Shown one piece after another: positions 63,296 to 64,000 of a DNA stretch of 64,000 bases (positions are counted from its first letter, which is position 1; the number at the start of each line of letters is the position of its first letter). The DNA lies in assembly GCF_023273875.1 (NCBI RefSeq), contig NZ_CP096882.1, forward strand, positions 744,001-808,000, read 5' to 3'. This DNA comes from Pseudarthrobacter sp. SSS035 (GTDB lineage Bacteria > Actinomycetota > Actinomycetes > Actinomycetales > Micrococcaceae). The notes below the pieces were generated by a model. That model did no database searches and was not told the origin of the DNA. It saw nothing but the letters and a program-made list of their open reading frames with translations. Both the position numbers and the translations under genes were made by a program.

Positions 63296-63334
63296 TTGCC
63301 GAATGCGTTAGTGACTACTAACGTATTAGGTGTG
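63296..63334 (+). promoter_or_regulatory. promoter and operator of the ArsR gene
   Basis: TTGCCG (63296-63301) and TAACGT (63319-63324) could be -35 and -10 boxes at 17-base spacing. GTTAGT..ACTAAC (63307-63312 and 63317-63322) is a perfect 6-bp palindrome overlapping the -10, suited to autorepression. The GTG at 63332 would then be nearly leaderless. Confidence 0.55.
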
Positions 63335-63664
63335 TTGGATGCCTTGGAGGTCGCTGCGGAGCCGAACCGGCGTCGGCTTTTGCACCTCCTGGCTGGCCAG
63401 GAACAGTCGGTGGGAGAGCTGGCCGCCCACTTCACGGTCAGCCGTTCCGCCGTCTCCCAGCATCTGCTGTTGCTGGAGCAGGCAGGCTTGGTGGCTGCCC
63501 GCAAGGAAGGGCGGAACCGGTACTACAGGCTCGATCCCGAGGGCATGGGCCGGCTCCGTGCGCTGGTCGAGCAGTTCTGGACGGACGAACTGGATCTGCT
63601 GGCGGCGGACGCCGCCGAGCTGGCCGGGAACCTCAACCGGCCGGACTCTGCACCACCCCAATAG
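63332..63664 (+). CDS. ArsR-family HTH regulator
   Basis: 110 residues from GTG 63332; the frame is open from 63284, but that start would lie upstream of the promoter elements. Winged HTH: LDALEVAAEPNRRRLLHLLAGQEQSVGELAAHFTVSRSAVSQHLLLLEQAGLVAARKEGRNRYYRLDPEGM. No metal-binding cysteines. A SRPBCC gene follows 31 bases after the stop, which mirrors the fused arrangement at 44136-44891. Confidence 0.88.
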   Translation: MLDALEVAAEPNRRRLLHLLAGQEQSVGELAAHFTVSRSAVSQHLLLLEQAGLVAARKEGRNRYYRLDPEGMGRLRALVEQFWTDELDLLAADAAELAGNLNRPDSAPPQ

Positions 63665-63695
63665 GTATTTCGCTTCAAGACAAAGGACCGCTCAG

Positions 63696-64000
63696 ATGAG
63701 CTTCGATAAAACCATCCACCTTCCCGTCGACGCTGACGAGGCCTTCGCCCTGATCACGCAGCCGGAACGCCTGCGCCGCTGGAAGACTGTGGCCGCCCGG
63801 GTGGACCTTCGGGTCGGCGGCGAGTACCGCTGGACCATCGTCCCGGGCCACCACGCCGCGGGGACGTTCCAGGAGATCGAGCCGGGCAAGCGCATCGTGT
63901 TCACCTGGGGCTGGGAGTCCGCCACGGACCTGCCGCCTGGTGCGTCCACGGTCACCATTACTCTGGAGCCCGTCGACGGCGGCACGTCGTTGCGTCTGGT
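63696..64000 (+). CDS. SRPBCC (AHSA1-like) protein, partial
   Basis: ATG 63696 behind AAAGGA; the frame runs off the window after 101 residues. FDKTIHLPVDADEAFALITQPERLRRWKTVAARVDLRVGGEYRWTIVPGHHAAGTFQEIEPGKRIVFTWGWE has the SRPBCC start with the W-W and GGEYRW patterns of the AHSA1 subgroup. Cotranscribed with the ArsR gene; probably senses or binds a hydrophobic ligand. Confidence 0.85.
   Translation, partial: MSFDKTIHLPVDADEAFALITQPERLRRWKTVAARVDLRVGGEYRWTIVPGHHAAGTFQEIEPGKRIVFTWGWESATDLPPGASTVTITLEPVDGGTSLRL

Noticed and set aside
1..64000. CRISPR arrays, tRNA and rRNA genes
   Set aside because: No regularly spaced identical repeats and no recognisable tRNA T-loop or rRNA segments were found by eye; not a substitute for tRNAscan or a CRISPR finder.

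Overview
The window is high-GC DNA with dense genes, GTG/TTG starts and GC-rich hairpin terminators. The gene content (excalibur and PASTA-like lipoproteins, DUF2231, DUF2306, DUF6308, a GAF regulator, MHS/MFS transporters) suggests a soil actinobacterium of the Micrococcaceae (Arthrobacter, Pseudarthrobacter or Paenarthrobacter). That placement is by family resemblance only. I saw no rRNA, tRNA or CRISPR array.

Region by region. 1-12.7 kb: envelope and hypothetical genes: the end of an excalibur protein, an HNH protein, a two-gene coiled-coil/membrane cassette, a secreted subtilase, DUF2231, a PASTA-like lipoprotein, an OB-fold lipoprotein-like protein and a GAF regulator. Two frameshifted pieces of a DeoR/GlpR-type repressor lie among them. 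13.3-30.2 kb: a defence-type accessory island: a DGQHR (DndB-like) protein, an XRE-ImmA/IrrE protease with a coupled partner, an HNH endonuclease, a MazG + GIY-YIG/DUF2075 helicase + small membrane protein operon, and a PLD-SF2-DUF3427 helicase cut in two by a 2,445-bp IS with a 5-bp target duplication. After these come an unrecognised soluble/membrane gene pair behind a perfect 13-bp inverted repeat, and a pair of two-TM proteins. Remnants of a sugar ABC permease and an APC permease lie at its end.

30.8-39.1 kb: aromatic-type amino acid catabolism: an APC permease and a HisC-like aminotransferase on the minus strand, then an Lrp regulator and a ThDP-dependent decarboxylase-like enzyme on the plus strand. 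Two partial copies of the ThDP gene follow, separated by a GSYVT-repeat small protein and a ketopantoate-reductase-like gene. A diacylglycerol-kinase-like gene comes next. 39.2-44.9 kb: an orphan LacI-type operator, a lipoprotein, DUF6308, a second copy of the coiled-coil/membrane cassette, an MFS exporter and an ArsR-SRPBCC fusion. 44.8-46.3 kb: a HipBA-type toxin-antitoxin module with a damaged hipA, flanked by a perfect 51-bp direct repeat.

46.4-64 kb: mostly ordinary metabolism: an MHS symporter, a methyltransferase, a nucleoside/ribose utilisation cluster (IunH, MFS, divergent GntR, PfkB kinase), a class C beta-lactamase-like protein, two excalibur proteins, DUF2306, a rifampin-phosphotransferase/PEP-synthase-like enzyme, a RibD/DHFR-like reductase, and an ArsR gene followed by a separate SRPBCC gene cut by the window end. 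The most unusual points are the precise IS disruption, the repeat-flanked hipBA unit, the three footprints of the ThDP enzyme, the duplicated coiled-coil/membrane cassette, and two uncharacterised operons in the island.
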